Shown one piece after another: positions 18,351 through 25,557 of a stretch of DNA of 51,819 bases (position 1 is the first letter of the stretch; the number at the start of each line of letters is the position of its first letter). The translations under genes and the position numbers were made by a program. The notes under the pieces were generated by a model. That model searched no databases and was not told where the DNA came from. It saw nothing but the letters and a program-made list of their open reading frames with translations. The stretch comes from Pontiellaceae bacterium B1224 (lineage in GTDB: Bacteria > Verrucomicrobiota > Kiritimatiellia > Kiritimatiellales > Pontiellaceae). The stretch covers positions 1 to 51,819 of the forward strand of contig JAROBA010000037.1 of the NCBI GenBank assembly GCA_029432815.1. Reading direction: 5' to 3'.

Positions 18351-19307
18351 ATGAAAATTGATTACTCCGAATTGTACGAACGGCTGAAGGGCTCCGAACT
18401 GGAATCATGGATTCCCTTACTGCCCGATCTCATTGCCCACGGCCTGCGCCCCGAACGCCATGGCCTCATGCCGCAGTGGGAAGATGCGCTGGAAAAACTT
18501 CCAATGATTGGAAACAATTCGGTTGAACTGAAATCCGAAGTCCGGGCCGAAGGCGAAACGTTCCAGGGATTGGAAGAAATGCTCCGCACCTTCCACCCCT
18601 GGCGTAAAGGGCCGTACCACATTCACGGCATCGACATCGATACCGAATGGAGGTCCGACTGGAAGTGGGACCGCGTGGTCCCGCATATCCAATCCTTGGA
18701 AGGCCGTACGATTCTCGACGTCGGCTGCGGCAACGGATATCATTGCTGGCGCATGGCCGGCGAAGGCGCAAAACTGGTTATCGGCGTTGACCCCTCCGCC
18801 ATGTTTGTCTGCCAGTTTTTTGCCATGAAAAACTTTCTGCATGATCCGCGGGCCTGGGTGCTTCCACTCGGTATAGAAGATGTCCCCGCCTCACCCGGAG
18901 CATTCGACACCGTCTTTTCCATGGGCGTTCTGTATCACCGAAAATCGCCGATTGAACATATCGAGCATCTAAAGTCTTTCCTCAACCCCGGCGGCGAGCT
19001 GGTGCTGGAAACACTGGTCGCCGACGGCGCGGAGGGCTATTCCCTCATCCCGCACGGTCGCTACGCCAAAATGCGCAACGTCTGGTTTATTCCAAGTGTC
19101 CAGACCCTGGAACTATGGCTCAAACGCTGCGGCCTGAAAAACATCCGCACCGTCGATGAAAACGTAACCTCTCTTGAAGAACAGCGCACCACCGACTGGA
19201 TGACCTTCGAATCGCTCCCCGATTACCTCGATCCCAACGACCGCACCAAAACGGTCGAAGGCCACCCCGCCCCCAAGCGGGCAGTACTGCTTGCCACGGC
19301 AAAGTAG
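18351..19307 (+). CDS. cmoB: CmoB, tRNA U34 carboxymethyltransferase
   Basis: The 318-residue enzyme transfers the carboxymethyl group from carboxy-SAM to 5-hydroxyuridine-34 of tRNA. Family landmarks are HPWRKGPYHIHGIDIDTEWRSDWKWDR, SAM motif ILDVGCGNGYHCWRM, VFSMGVLYHRKSPIEHI and TTDWMTFESLPDYLDPND. The ATG follows the cmoA stop directly, so translation is coupled. It contains palindrome copies at 18499 (PMIG), 18561 (FQGLE) and 18687 (IQSLE), the highest density in any gene here. Confidence 0.96.
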   Translation: MKIDYSELYERLKGSELESWIPLLPDLIAHGLRPERHGLMPQWEDALEKLPMIGNNSVELKSEVRAEGETFQGLEEMLRTFHPWRKGPYHIHGIDIDTEWRSDWKWDRVVPHIQSLEGRTILDVGCGNGYHCWRMAGEGAKLVIGVDPSAMFVCQFFAMKNFLHDPRAWVLPLGIEDVPASPGAFDTVFSMGVLYHRKSPIEHIEHLKSFLNPGGELVLETLVADGAEGYSLIPHGRYAKMRNVWFIPSVQTLELWLKRCGLKNIRTVDENVTSLEEQRTTDWMTFESLPDYLDPNDRTKTVEGHPAPKRAVLLATAK

Positions 19308-19377
19308 ACCAGCCCATCGCCATTAGATGCAACTGCTCTAAACGAGCAGCGAACCCCTTTATGGGCCGTCATTGGAT

Positions 19378-19394
19378 CTAGTATAATATACTAG
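19378..19394. promoter_or_regulatory. Perfect 17-bp palindrome with TATAAT core
   Basis: CTAGTATAATATACTAG is a perfect palindrome around one central base and contains TATAAT. It lies 69 bases before the PEP-CTERM gene start and downstream of cmoB. It could be a -10 element overlapped by an operator for the following gene; there is no good -35 at standard spacing, which makes a dedicated regulator plausible. A CTGCTC/GAGCAG hairpin is found just upstream (19332-19350). Confidence 0.5.
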
Positions 19395-19462
19395 TTTTTC
19401 GTCTCTTGGCTTGTGAACGCCATATTGAAATGGTCTATTCCCGCCTTTTCAGAACTCAACCC

Positions 19463-20272
19463 ATGAATAAACTTATGAACAAAACAATCAAAATAACACT
19501 TCGAATTTTAATTATAACCCTTCTTGCAGGAGGAACTTCAGCTGACGTCATCAGCAATGGTGGCTCGTTAAACCTCTCCGGCAAAGGCGAATCCCTTGAC
19601 TACATCGACCAAAGCTTCTCTACTGCAAATGGCCTCGTCATCGAATTCGACTTTTCCACATGGAAAACCGGCTTTATGTCCGATGGATTCACCTTGGCAC
19701 TATTTGATGCAGACACGACATCCCCCACCGTCGGAGCATTCGGAGGCTCTCTGGGCTATGCCAATCGCAGTACTACAATAGCAGGTCTCTCCGGCGGCGT
19801 ACTTGGAATCGGCTTCGATGCCCATGGAAATTTCTCGTCGGACATCGACGGAAAAACAGGAGGAAACGAAAGCTCCACTCCCAATTCAGTTTCTCTTCGT
19901 GGATCTGAAAGCTCCGCATATGCATACATCGCCGGAACCAGCAGCCTGTCCGATTTCATGAATAACAGCGATGCAGCGACTGAAGCCGAAGCCCTTACCC
20001 GCAACGTGCGCATCACAGTCAGTGCCGCCGAGCAGGTTACCGTCGAATGGAAAACCGACGGAACTGAAAGCTGGGAAACCCTTCTCGATGTCGATGCTTC
20101 TGCCCAAATGGATCTAACCGACGCGGTCAAGGTGGGCATCACCAAAAGCTTTAACGACAATATCAACGCGCAAATCAGTAACCTGACCGTTATTCCGGAA
20201 CCGGCCATAATTTCCCTTTGCCTGGTGTTTGGCGGTGGCCTGCTCATTGCACGCCGTATATTCGGCAACTGA
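19463..20272 (+). CDS. PEP-CTERM surface protein, lectin-like
   Basis: This 269-residue exported protein has a signal peptide (NKTIKITLRILIITLLAGGTSA) and a C-terminal PEP-CTERM tail: IPEPAIISLCLVFGGGLLIARRIFGN, i.e. the PEP motif, a hydrophobic helix and a basic end. Such tails are processed by exosortase. The central part (SFSTANGLVIEFDFSTWKT, SDGFTLALFDAD, GIGFDAHGNF, and later RNVRITVSAAEQVTVEWKTDG) resembles L-type lectin or concanavalin-like beta sandwiches. The first ATG at 19463 or that at 19475 is possible; no strong Shine-Dalgarno sequence is visible. Confidence 0.82.
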   Translation: MNKLMNKTIKITLRILIITLLAGGTSADVISNGGSLNLSGKGESLDYIDQSFSTANGLVIEFDFSTWKTGFMSDGFTLALFDADTTSPTVGAFGGSLGYANRSTTIAGLSGGVLGIGFDAHGNFSSDIDGKTGGNESSTPNSVSLRGSESSAYAYIAGTSSLSDFMNNSDAATEAEALTRNVRITVSAAEQVTVEWKTDGTESWETLLDVDASAQMDLTDAVKVGITKSFNDNINAQISNLTVIPEPAIISLCLVFGGGLLIARRIFGN

Positions 20273-20274
20273 TT

Positions 20275-20289
20275 TTCCAATCCTTGGAA
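20275..20289. repeat. Iterated palindrome just after the PEP-CTERM stop
   Basis: Exact TTCCAATCCTTGGAA starting 3 bases after the stop codon and 10 bases before the terminator stem. The same arrangement, with the same TCC spacer, follows the second PEP-CTERM gene at 21483. Confidence 0.85.
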
Positions 20290-20299
20290 ATCGTATATA

Positions 20300-20329
20300 G
20301 CGAGTGGAACAAATCCACTCGCTTTTTTT
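20300..20329 (+). terminator. Rho-independent terminator
   Basis: Perfect 8-bp stem GCGAGTGG/CCACTCGC, 7-base loop, followed by seven T. It terminates the first PEP-CTERM gene. Confidence 0.92.
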
Positions 20330-20363
20330 ATTTCCACGAACCATTCCCCCAATGCGACAACGC

Positions 20364-20499
20364 AGCGCGAAATTCTGTTTCGCGTTCCCGATCCTGTAGC
20401 GCGAAATTCCGTTTCGCGTTTCCAGCAGAGCAGTGCACCCGAAAACTCGAAACTGAATTTCGAGCTACAACCGATCTGCCGCCTGAAGGCGGAACTACA
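20364..20499. repeat. Cluster of interspersed repeats
   Basis: GCGCGAAATTCTGTTTCGCGTT (20364 onward) recurs almost unchanged at 20399 onward; each is itself palindromic (CGCGAAAT/TTTCGCG). CCGCCTGAAGGCGGAACTAC at 20479-20498 is the same family as 183-193. No gene lies in 20330-20539. Confidence 0.7.
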
Positions 20500-20539
20500 T
20501 GCTTTCATTCTGCGCCTTCCGTGGTTTACCTTTATCGCT

Positions 20540-20734
20540 ATGAATCTCTCTAAGTTTGGTGAAAAGTTTACGCGCAAGGCCGGGATTACCCAGTTGATGG
20601 ATGATCTGGGTGCGGCGATGGCGGGCGGCGATATGCTGATGCTCGGCGGTGGCAACCCCGCGCATATTCCGGAAGGTCAGGATTTCTCCGATGATATGGA
20701 CTCTTCCTCAGTATCGGGAGTCCCTTTGAAATAA
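20540..20734 (+). pseudogene. Truncated duplicate of the avtA 5' end
   Basis: The first 146 bases match the start of avtA (21571-21716) at 143 positions, including the ATG and 5' flank GTTTACCTT. After IPEGQD the sequence departs from avtA, and a new 3' part ([15 protein letters not shown]) reaches a stop, giving 64 codons. It lacks the PLP domain and cannot be an aminotransferase. It marks a duplication whose unit includes the PEP-CTERM gene between the copies. Whether the peptide is made is unknown. 20735-20886 contains no gene; a GTTCATCAAC/GTTGAAC imperfect stem is visible near 20779-20803. Confidence 0.85.
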
Positions 20735-20886
20735 TTTTCATCCCCACAAAAGGGATTTCGTCCCCCTAAATCCACCGGTTCATCAACTAAGCCTCGTTGA
20801 ACAGCTCCTCCAATTGCTAGAAGCCACCCGTTAAGACGGGGTATGACGCCCCAGATAAATGACGAAAAACAAGTAAGGAGCATAAA

Positions 20887-21480
20887 ATGAAAACAGGAAT
20901 AATTGCCATTACGGCAACAATATTACTTTGTGGAATTGCGCAAGCGGATCTACTTACTGCAAACGACTCCGGGGTCACAGGCTGGAGCACCTGGAGTGCA
21001 TTGGGAGGAGGATATACGGAAGGAGATTATACCGTGAACGAAGGGCCCTATGGAGCTGCGTCCAACGGAGGAATTCGGACGGGTTTAGGCGACATTGATG
21101 GAACGGCTCATTTTTATATGACCGATTCATCTCCGATTGCGTTTCAGCGAACCGACGGAGGAACCTTTGATCTCACAAGCCTGAGCATTGCGAATGCTTC
21201 AGCATCCGCCAACACCCTTTATATTTATAAGAATCGAGTCTCCGGCTCTCTTGGAGAGCTAGTCGATGAGATCAGTTTTTCAGGGAACGAAGTCAAAACA
21301 GACCTTGTCGTGTCTGGTTTAACCGGCGTCGAAAATGTGACCTTCTGGACCAGTACCAATAATGGATATCTGTTTGGCATCGATAACGTAAGTGTCGCTG
21401 TGCCCGAACCGGCTACACTGGGATTGGCTGTAGTGTTCGGCGGCGGGATCCTCTTTGTCCGCCGCATCTTCATGATCTAG
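20887..21480 (+). CDS. PEP-CTERM surface protein
   Basis: This 197-residue exported protein has a signal peptide (MKTGIIAITATILLCGIAQA), a single beta-sandwich-like domain (FDLTSLSIANASASANTLYIYK, LVDEISFSG, ENVTFWTSTNNGYLFGIDNVSV), and a PEP-CTERM tail (VPEPATLGLAVVFGGGILFVRRIFMI). The AFQRxDGGTFDL...GIDNV layout is that of PEP-CTERM proteins with one jelly-roll domain. AAGGAG lies before the ATG. It sits between the two direct repeats formed by the avtA start. The function is presumably on the cell surface; substrate or partner unknown. Confidence 0.85.
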   Translation: MKTGIIAITATILLCGIAQADLLTANDSGVTGWSTWSALGGGYTEGDYTVNEGPYGAASNGGIRTGLGDIDGTAHFYMTDSSPIAFQRTDGGTFDLTSLSIANASASANTLYIYKNRVSGSLGELVDEISFSGNEVKTDLVVSGLTGVENVTFWTSTNNGYLFGIDNVSVAVPEPATLGLAVVFGGGILFVRRIFMI

Positions 21481-21482
21481 TC

Positions 21483-21497
21483 TTCCAATCCTTGGAA
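21483..21497. repeat. Iterated palindrome after the second PEP-CTERM stop
   Basis: Exact TTCCAATCCTTGGAA starting 3 bases after the TAG and just before the terminator, mirroring 20275-20289. Confidence 0.85.
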
Positions 21498-21502
21498 TCG
21501 GC

Positions 21503-21534
21503 AAAGGCGGGCGGAGCAATCCCCCGCCTTTTTT
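21503..21534 (+). terminator. Rho-independent terminator
   Basis: AAAGGCGGG pairs with CCCCGCCTT around a short loop and is followed by a run of six T in all. It ends the PEP-CTERM gene 36 bases before avtA. Confidence 0.88.
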
Positions 21535-21570
21535 CGTGTATTTCGCCCATTTCGTGTTTACCTTCTCCAA

Positions 21571-22842
21571 ATGAATCTCTCTAAGTTTGGTGAAAAGTTT
21601 ACGCGCAAGGCCGGGATTACCCAGTTGATGGATGATCTGGGTGCTGCGATGGCGGGCGGCGATATGCTGATGCTCGGCGGTGGCAACCCCGCGCATATTC
21701 CGGAAGTGCAGGATTTGTTTCGCGAACGCATGGAGGCCATTCTGGCCGAACCGCGCGGTTTCGAAACCATGATCGGAAATTACGACGGTTCGCGTGGGAA
21801 CCAGGCCTTTGTCGAAGCCCTGGCGAAATTACTCCGCGAAACCTTCGGCTGGGAGATCGGCCCGCAGAATATTGCCCTGACCAACGGAGCCCAGAGCGGA
21901 TTGTTTTATTTGTTCAACCTGTTTGCCGGCGAGATGCCCGACGGATCGAAAAAGAAAATCCTGTTTCCGCTGACCCCGGAATACATCGGCTATGCCGACG
22001 CGGGTCTCTCAGACGATTTTTTCGAAGCTCGGCGCCCCAGCATTGAACTGCTCGAAGACGGCCAGTTTAAATACCACGTAGATTTCCAGGCCTTGGAAGT
22101 CGGCGACAATATCGGCGCCATGTGCGTTTCGCGACCGACCAATCCCACCGGCAATGTATTGACCGGCGATGAAATTATGCATCTCGATGCCATTGCCCGG
22201 GAAAAGGATATTCCATTCATCATCGATGGCGCCTATGGCACGCCCTTCCCCGACATCATCTACACCGACGCCACGCCCATCTGGAGTTCCAACACCGTTT
22301 TAACGATGAGCCTTTCCAAGTTCGGGCTGCCCAACCTGCGCACCGGCATTGTGATTGCCCGCGAGGAAATTGCATCGGCCATTGCCGACATCAACGGCGT
22401 GATGAACCTGGCTCCGGGCGGCATCGGCTCGCGGATGGCGATGGAAATGGTGCGCACCGGTGAAATCATCCGGATCAGCCACGAAATCATTAAACCGTTT
22501 TACAAACGAAAAGCCTTCCAAACCCTGGAACTTTTCCGGCAGGAGCTCGGCCCTTCGACAGGCTCAGGACCGGCTGTGCCCTATCGGATTCATAAACCGG
22601 AGGGAGCGCTTTTTCTCTGGATCTGGTTTCAGGATCTGCCGATCACTTCCGCCGAACTCTATGAACGGTTGAAAAAGCGGAGCTGTCTGGTTGTGCCGGG
22701 CTCCTATTTTTTCCCGGGGTTGGAAAACGAGGACTGGCAGCATAAACACGAGTGCATCCGCGTGACCTATGCGCAGGATGATGCGGTGGTGGCAGAAGGT
22801 GTGAAGATCATTGCGGATGAAGTGCGCAGGCTTTTTGCGTAA
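21571..22842 (+). CDS. avtA: AvtA, valine-pyruvate aminotransferase
   Basis: This PLP-dependent enzyme interconverts valine plus pyruvate with 2-ketoisovalerate plus alanine. Its 423 residues closely follow E. coli Avt[71 protein letters not shown], the lysine motif MSLSKFGLP, NLAPGGIGSRM and IHKPEGALFLWIWFQDLPIT. One oddity is a stretch GPSTGSGPAVP (from base 22549) where the E. coli protein has nothing equivalent; it is encoded by an interspersed repeat. Palindromes at 22084 (FQALE), 22516 (FQTLE) and, weaker, 22711 (FPGLE). Its 5' end is duplicated at 20540. Confidence 0.95.
   Translation: MNLSKFGEKFTRKAGITQLMDDLGAAMAGGDMLMLGGGNPAHIPEVQDLFRERMEAILAEPRGFETMIGNYDGSRGNQAFVEALAKLLRETFGWEIGPQNIALTNGAQSGLFYLFNLFAGEMPDGSKKKILFPLTPEYIGYADAGLSDDFFEARRPSIELLEDGQFKYHVDFQALEVGDNIGAMCVSRPTNPTGNVLTGDEIMHLDAIAREKDIPFIIDGAYGTPFPDIIYTDATPIWSSNTVLTMSLSKFGLPNLRTGIVIAREEIASAIADINGVMNLAPGGIGSRMAMEMVRTGEIIRISHEIIKPFYKRKAFQTLELFRQELGPSTGSGPAVPYRIHKPEGALFLWIWFQDLPITSAELYERLKKRSCLVVPGSYFFPGLENEDWQHKHECIRVTYAQDDAVVAEGVKIIADEVRRLFA
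22552..22571. repeat. Interspersed repeat inside avtA
   Basis: CCTTCGACAGGCTCAGGACC matches a sequence I recall as a widespread dispersed repeat in genomes of several phyla, usually intergenic. Here it is read as PSTGSGP in AvtA. Confidence 0.6.
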
Positions 22843-22852
22843 CGTGTATTGA

Positions 22853-22928
22853 TTATTACGTATTGCGTATTACACTGAACATCCATTAGTCAGATGCTCT
22901 GTAAAAAGCAATACGCAGCAGGTAATAA
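22853..22928. repeat. Imperfect inverted repeat before the protease operon
   Basis: TTATTACGTATTGCGTATTAC (22853 onward) is mirrored by AAGCAATACGCAGCAGGTAATAA ending at 22928, which overlaps the ribosome site of the next gene. Structure in the mRNA could mask that site. Confidence 0.65.
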
Positions 22929-22938
22929 GGAACAATAT

Positions 22939-23889
22939 ATGAGAACCCATTTCACTTTTTTCATACTGATCACCGTTGCACTCTCTACGCGGGCAGGTGA
23001 TGTCGTCCTAAAGGGCGGCACCAAGATACAGGCACCGATTCTCAAGCAATCCGACGATGCCACCGTGCTCGATCTGGGCTTTACCGTACTTCGTGTTCCG
23101 AATGATGAAATCCTGGAAACCTATGAGGACGAAGCTGTTGAAGGCACTGTTCCAAACGATAGTGATGGGCTCTATTCCATGCAGATACCGAACCGCATCT
23201 CCACAGCTGAAGCCGCCAAACTGTATGCCCCCGCCGTGGTGCTGGTGAAGACGGCCGCCGGACTCGGCTCGGGATTCTTCATTAATAAAGAAGGCTATCT
23301 GATTACCAATTTTCATGTGATTGCCGGCGAAAAGAAAATCTCCGTCACCCAGTTTCTGCAGGAAAACCAGATTATGCGCCGGGTCGTGCATAAAGATGTT
23401 GAGATCGTTGCCACTGCTCCGTTCCATGATTTAGTCGTGCTGAAAGTGAATAATTTCGACACCGAAATTACCCCTGTCATTTTTGCTCCGGAAGAAAACC
23501 TGGGCATTGGCGAAGCGGTCTTTGCCATTGGCAATCCGCTTGGACTGGAACGAACCGTGACCGAAGGCGTACTCAGCCAAACCCATCGGAATTTCGGCGG
23601 CATTCTCTACCTGCAGGTCGATGCCGCCGTTAACCCGGGCAACTCCGGCGGCCCTCTTTTCAATACACGCGGGCAGGTGATCGGCGTCATTAATATGGGG
23701 GTATCTTCCATGGAGGGGCTTAACTTTGCCATACCGGCGCGCCACTCGAAATATATTCTCGATCACATTGATGCATTTGCCTACGACGCCACCAACCCGG
23801 AATCCGGCTTTGTCTATCCCGATGCACCGCGCCGCCCCGGAAAATTTTCAACTGAACAGAAGGAAAAAAACGATGTCACTACTCCGTAA
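22939..23889 (+). CDS. HtrA-like S1C serine protease without PDZ
   Basis: The 316-residue exported protein has a signal peptide (residues 1-19). A short N-terminal segment, VLKGGTKIQAPILKQSDDATVLDLGF, looks like a small beta domain found before some bacterial proteases. The trypsin-like domain carries His126 (TNFHV), Asp164 (HDLVVLKV) and Ser236 (NPGNSGGPL), in the HtrA/DegP order. There is no PDZ domain, unlike DegP, so it should be a minimal protease. AAGG precedes the ATG at 22939. Its 3' end overlaps the next gene by 17 bases, so the two are coexpressed. Confidence 0.9.
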   Translation: MRTHFTFFILITVALSTRAGDVVLKGGTKIQAPILKQSDDATVLDLGFTVLRVPNDEILETYEDEAVEGTVPNDSDGLYSMQIPNRISTAEAAKLYAPAVVLVKTAAGLGSGFFINKEGYLITNFHVIAGEKKISVTQFLQENQIMRRVVHKDVEIVATAPFHDLVVLKVNNFDTEITPVIFAPEENLGIGEAVFAIGNPLGLERTVTEGVLSQTHRNFGGILYLQVDAAVNPGNSGGPLFNTRGQVIGVINMGVSSMEGLNFAIPARHSKYILDHIDAFAYDATNPESGFVYPDAPRRPGKFSTEQKEKNDVTTP

Positions 23890-25510
23890 ATACTCCGCCC
23901 TCTCGCTGCTTCTTGCACTTCCCTTTGCGGCATCCGCACTGCAACGGACCGATCTGCTGCCACCGCAGGGGCAGGCGTATGTTCAAGTATCCAATACCAC
24001 CAGCTTCTGGGCCGCCCTCCAAAAATCCTCGATCGGCAAACTCTGGGTGGACCAGCAGTTTCAGGACTTTCTGGGCAATCCCGACAAAGAGACCTGGAAT
24101 GCCTTCTTTTTCAACGGCGAAAGTAAAGCTGAGGACGATGTTTTTGTGGAGCAGTTGAAAATGCTCACCGGCGAAGTGGTGCTCGCTTTCGATATTGAAA
24201 CCGACAATATCTACATTATCGCCGATATGAGTGCGAAAGATTTCGAGCGCGGACTGGAGCTGGACGATCAGTTGCGCAAGGTTGTTGAAAACCCGTTCGA
24301 AGTGATGAAGAGCACCTTCCAGGATGTGGAAATTATTCAGCATATCGACGCCCCCGGAACCGCAGAAGAATCCATCTCCTGGCAGGCGCATGTGGGGCGC
24401 ACTTTTATTATGGGCTACACGCTCGAATGGGTGGAGCAATGCATTGTCCGCCTGAAAAAGGAGGAGATACAGGAGCCCAAGGGAAACCCGACTCTCAATC
24501 TGAATCTGCCAGTGAAAACACTGTTTCTCGATTCTGCTGATGGCGAAGAAGACCAGGCTCTCTTCGATGCACTCGGCCTTCTGGGCATTGAAACATTCCG
24601 CTCACGCATTGAACTGCTCGACACCGAAATGGTCGTTGACAATAACCTGGTCATCGATGACCTCGAACGCGGCCTTTTCACCCTGCTCGACACCGAACCC
24701 TCGGAACTGCCCACGGTGACCTTCATTCCTGAAAACCCGGCCTCACTCGAAGTGGGACGCTTCGATCTGTACGGTCTATGGCAGGAAATTCCGCTCATGC
24801 TGCTGCAGGCCTATCCGGAATCGAAAGCGGAGTACGACATGATACTCACCATGCTGCAACAGCAGACCGGCATCGATATTGAACAGGACCTACTGGCCCA
24901 TCTTGGCACAAAATATCTTGCATTCGCATCAGAAGGTAAAAGCCAGTCATCCATCATTGCACTTGAACTCGAAGACGGCATGGCGTTTAAACAGGGCCTC
25001 GAGTCTGCCCTCTCCGCACCGGCCATGCAGCCGTATGTGGCCGCCGGCCTGGAGATTTCCGATTTCCTCGATCATACCATCTACACCATAAAGGATGCCG
25101 ATCAAACCGAAGCAATGGGCGTTGCTCTCACCGACAACTATCTGCTGTACGGCGACCCCGAAGGACTGCGCCAGGTGATCCGCAGCATCACCAGCGAAGC
25201 AGCAGCCAATATGGCTTTTGAACAGACGGAACTGGTGAAAGGGCTCCGCAAAAATATTTCCCCGCGGGCCTTTGGATTCAGTGGCATTGATTGGAAACGA
25301 AATATGGATGCCATTCTGCACGAGCTGGCGAAACCAGGCTATTTTTCACTGATTGAGCAAAACTGGGCCACCAGCGGCTCTGCGCTGCCGCCGCCGGATT
25401 TCAGCAAACTGCCGCCGGCCGAGCACATTGCCTCGTTCTTCAATACGTCCTATCAGTATATCGAAGCCGATAACAACGGGCTGCATCAGAAAATCATTCT
25501 TAAATACTAA
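23873..25510 (+). CDS. Exported protein of unknown function
   Basis: This 545-residue protein has a clear signal peptide (MSLLRKYSALSLLLALPFAASA), no other membrane segment and an acidic composition. It resembles long exported proteins, DUF3352-like in style, with repeated pattern of amphipathic helices and strands (e.g. GQAYVQVSNTTSFWAALQKSSIGKLW, MLTGEVVLAFDIETDNIYIIADM, FRSRIELLDTEMVVDNNLVI). I cannot name a family with certainty. The ATG at 23873 follows AAGGAAA and overlaps the protease gene's end. It is probably a partner or client of the upstream protease; this is inference from coupling. Confidence 0.82.
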   Translation: MSLLRKYSALSLLLALPFAASALQRTDLLPPQGQAYVQVSNTTSFWAALQKSSIGKLWVDQQFQDFLGNPDKETWNAFFFNGESKAEDDVFVEQLKMLTGEVVLAFDIETDNIYIIADMSAKDFERGLELDDQLRKVVENPFEVMKSTFQDVEIIQHIDAPGTAEESISWQAHVGRTFIMGYTLEWVEQCIVRLKKEEIQEPKGNPTLNLNLPVKTLFLDSADGEEDQALFDALGLLGIETFRSRIELLDTEMVVDNNLVIDDLERGLFTLLDTEPSELPTVTFIPENPASLEVGRFDLYGLWQEIPLMLLQAYPESKAEYDMILTMLQQQTGIDIEQDLLAHLGTKYLAFASEGKSQSSIIALELEDGMAFKQGLESALSAPAMQPYVAAGLEISDFLDHTIYTIKDADQTEAMGVALTDNYLLYGDPEGLRQVIRSITSEAAANMAFEQTELVKGLRKNISPRAFGFSGIDWKRNMDAILHELAKPGYFSLIEQNWATSGSALPPPDFSKLPPAEHIASFFNTSYQYIEADNNGLHQKIILKY

Positions 25511-25557
25511 CGGCGGCCCTGCCGCCTGAATATCGAATAAAGAACAAGGAATATCGA

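Noticed and set aside
20776-20880. Integron attC site between the truncated avtA copy and the PEP-CTERM gene
   Set aside because: Some pairing is present but there is no RYYYAAC/GTTRRRY core pair and no integrase.
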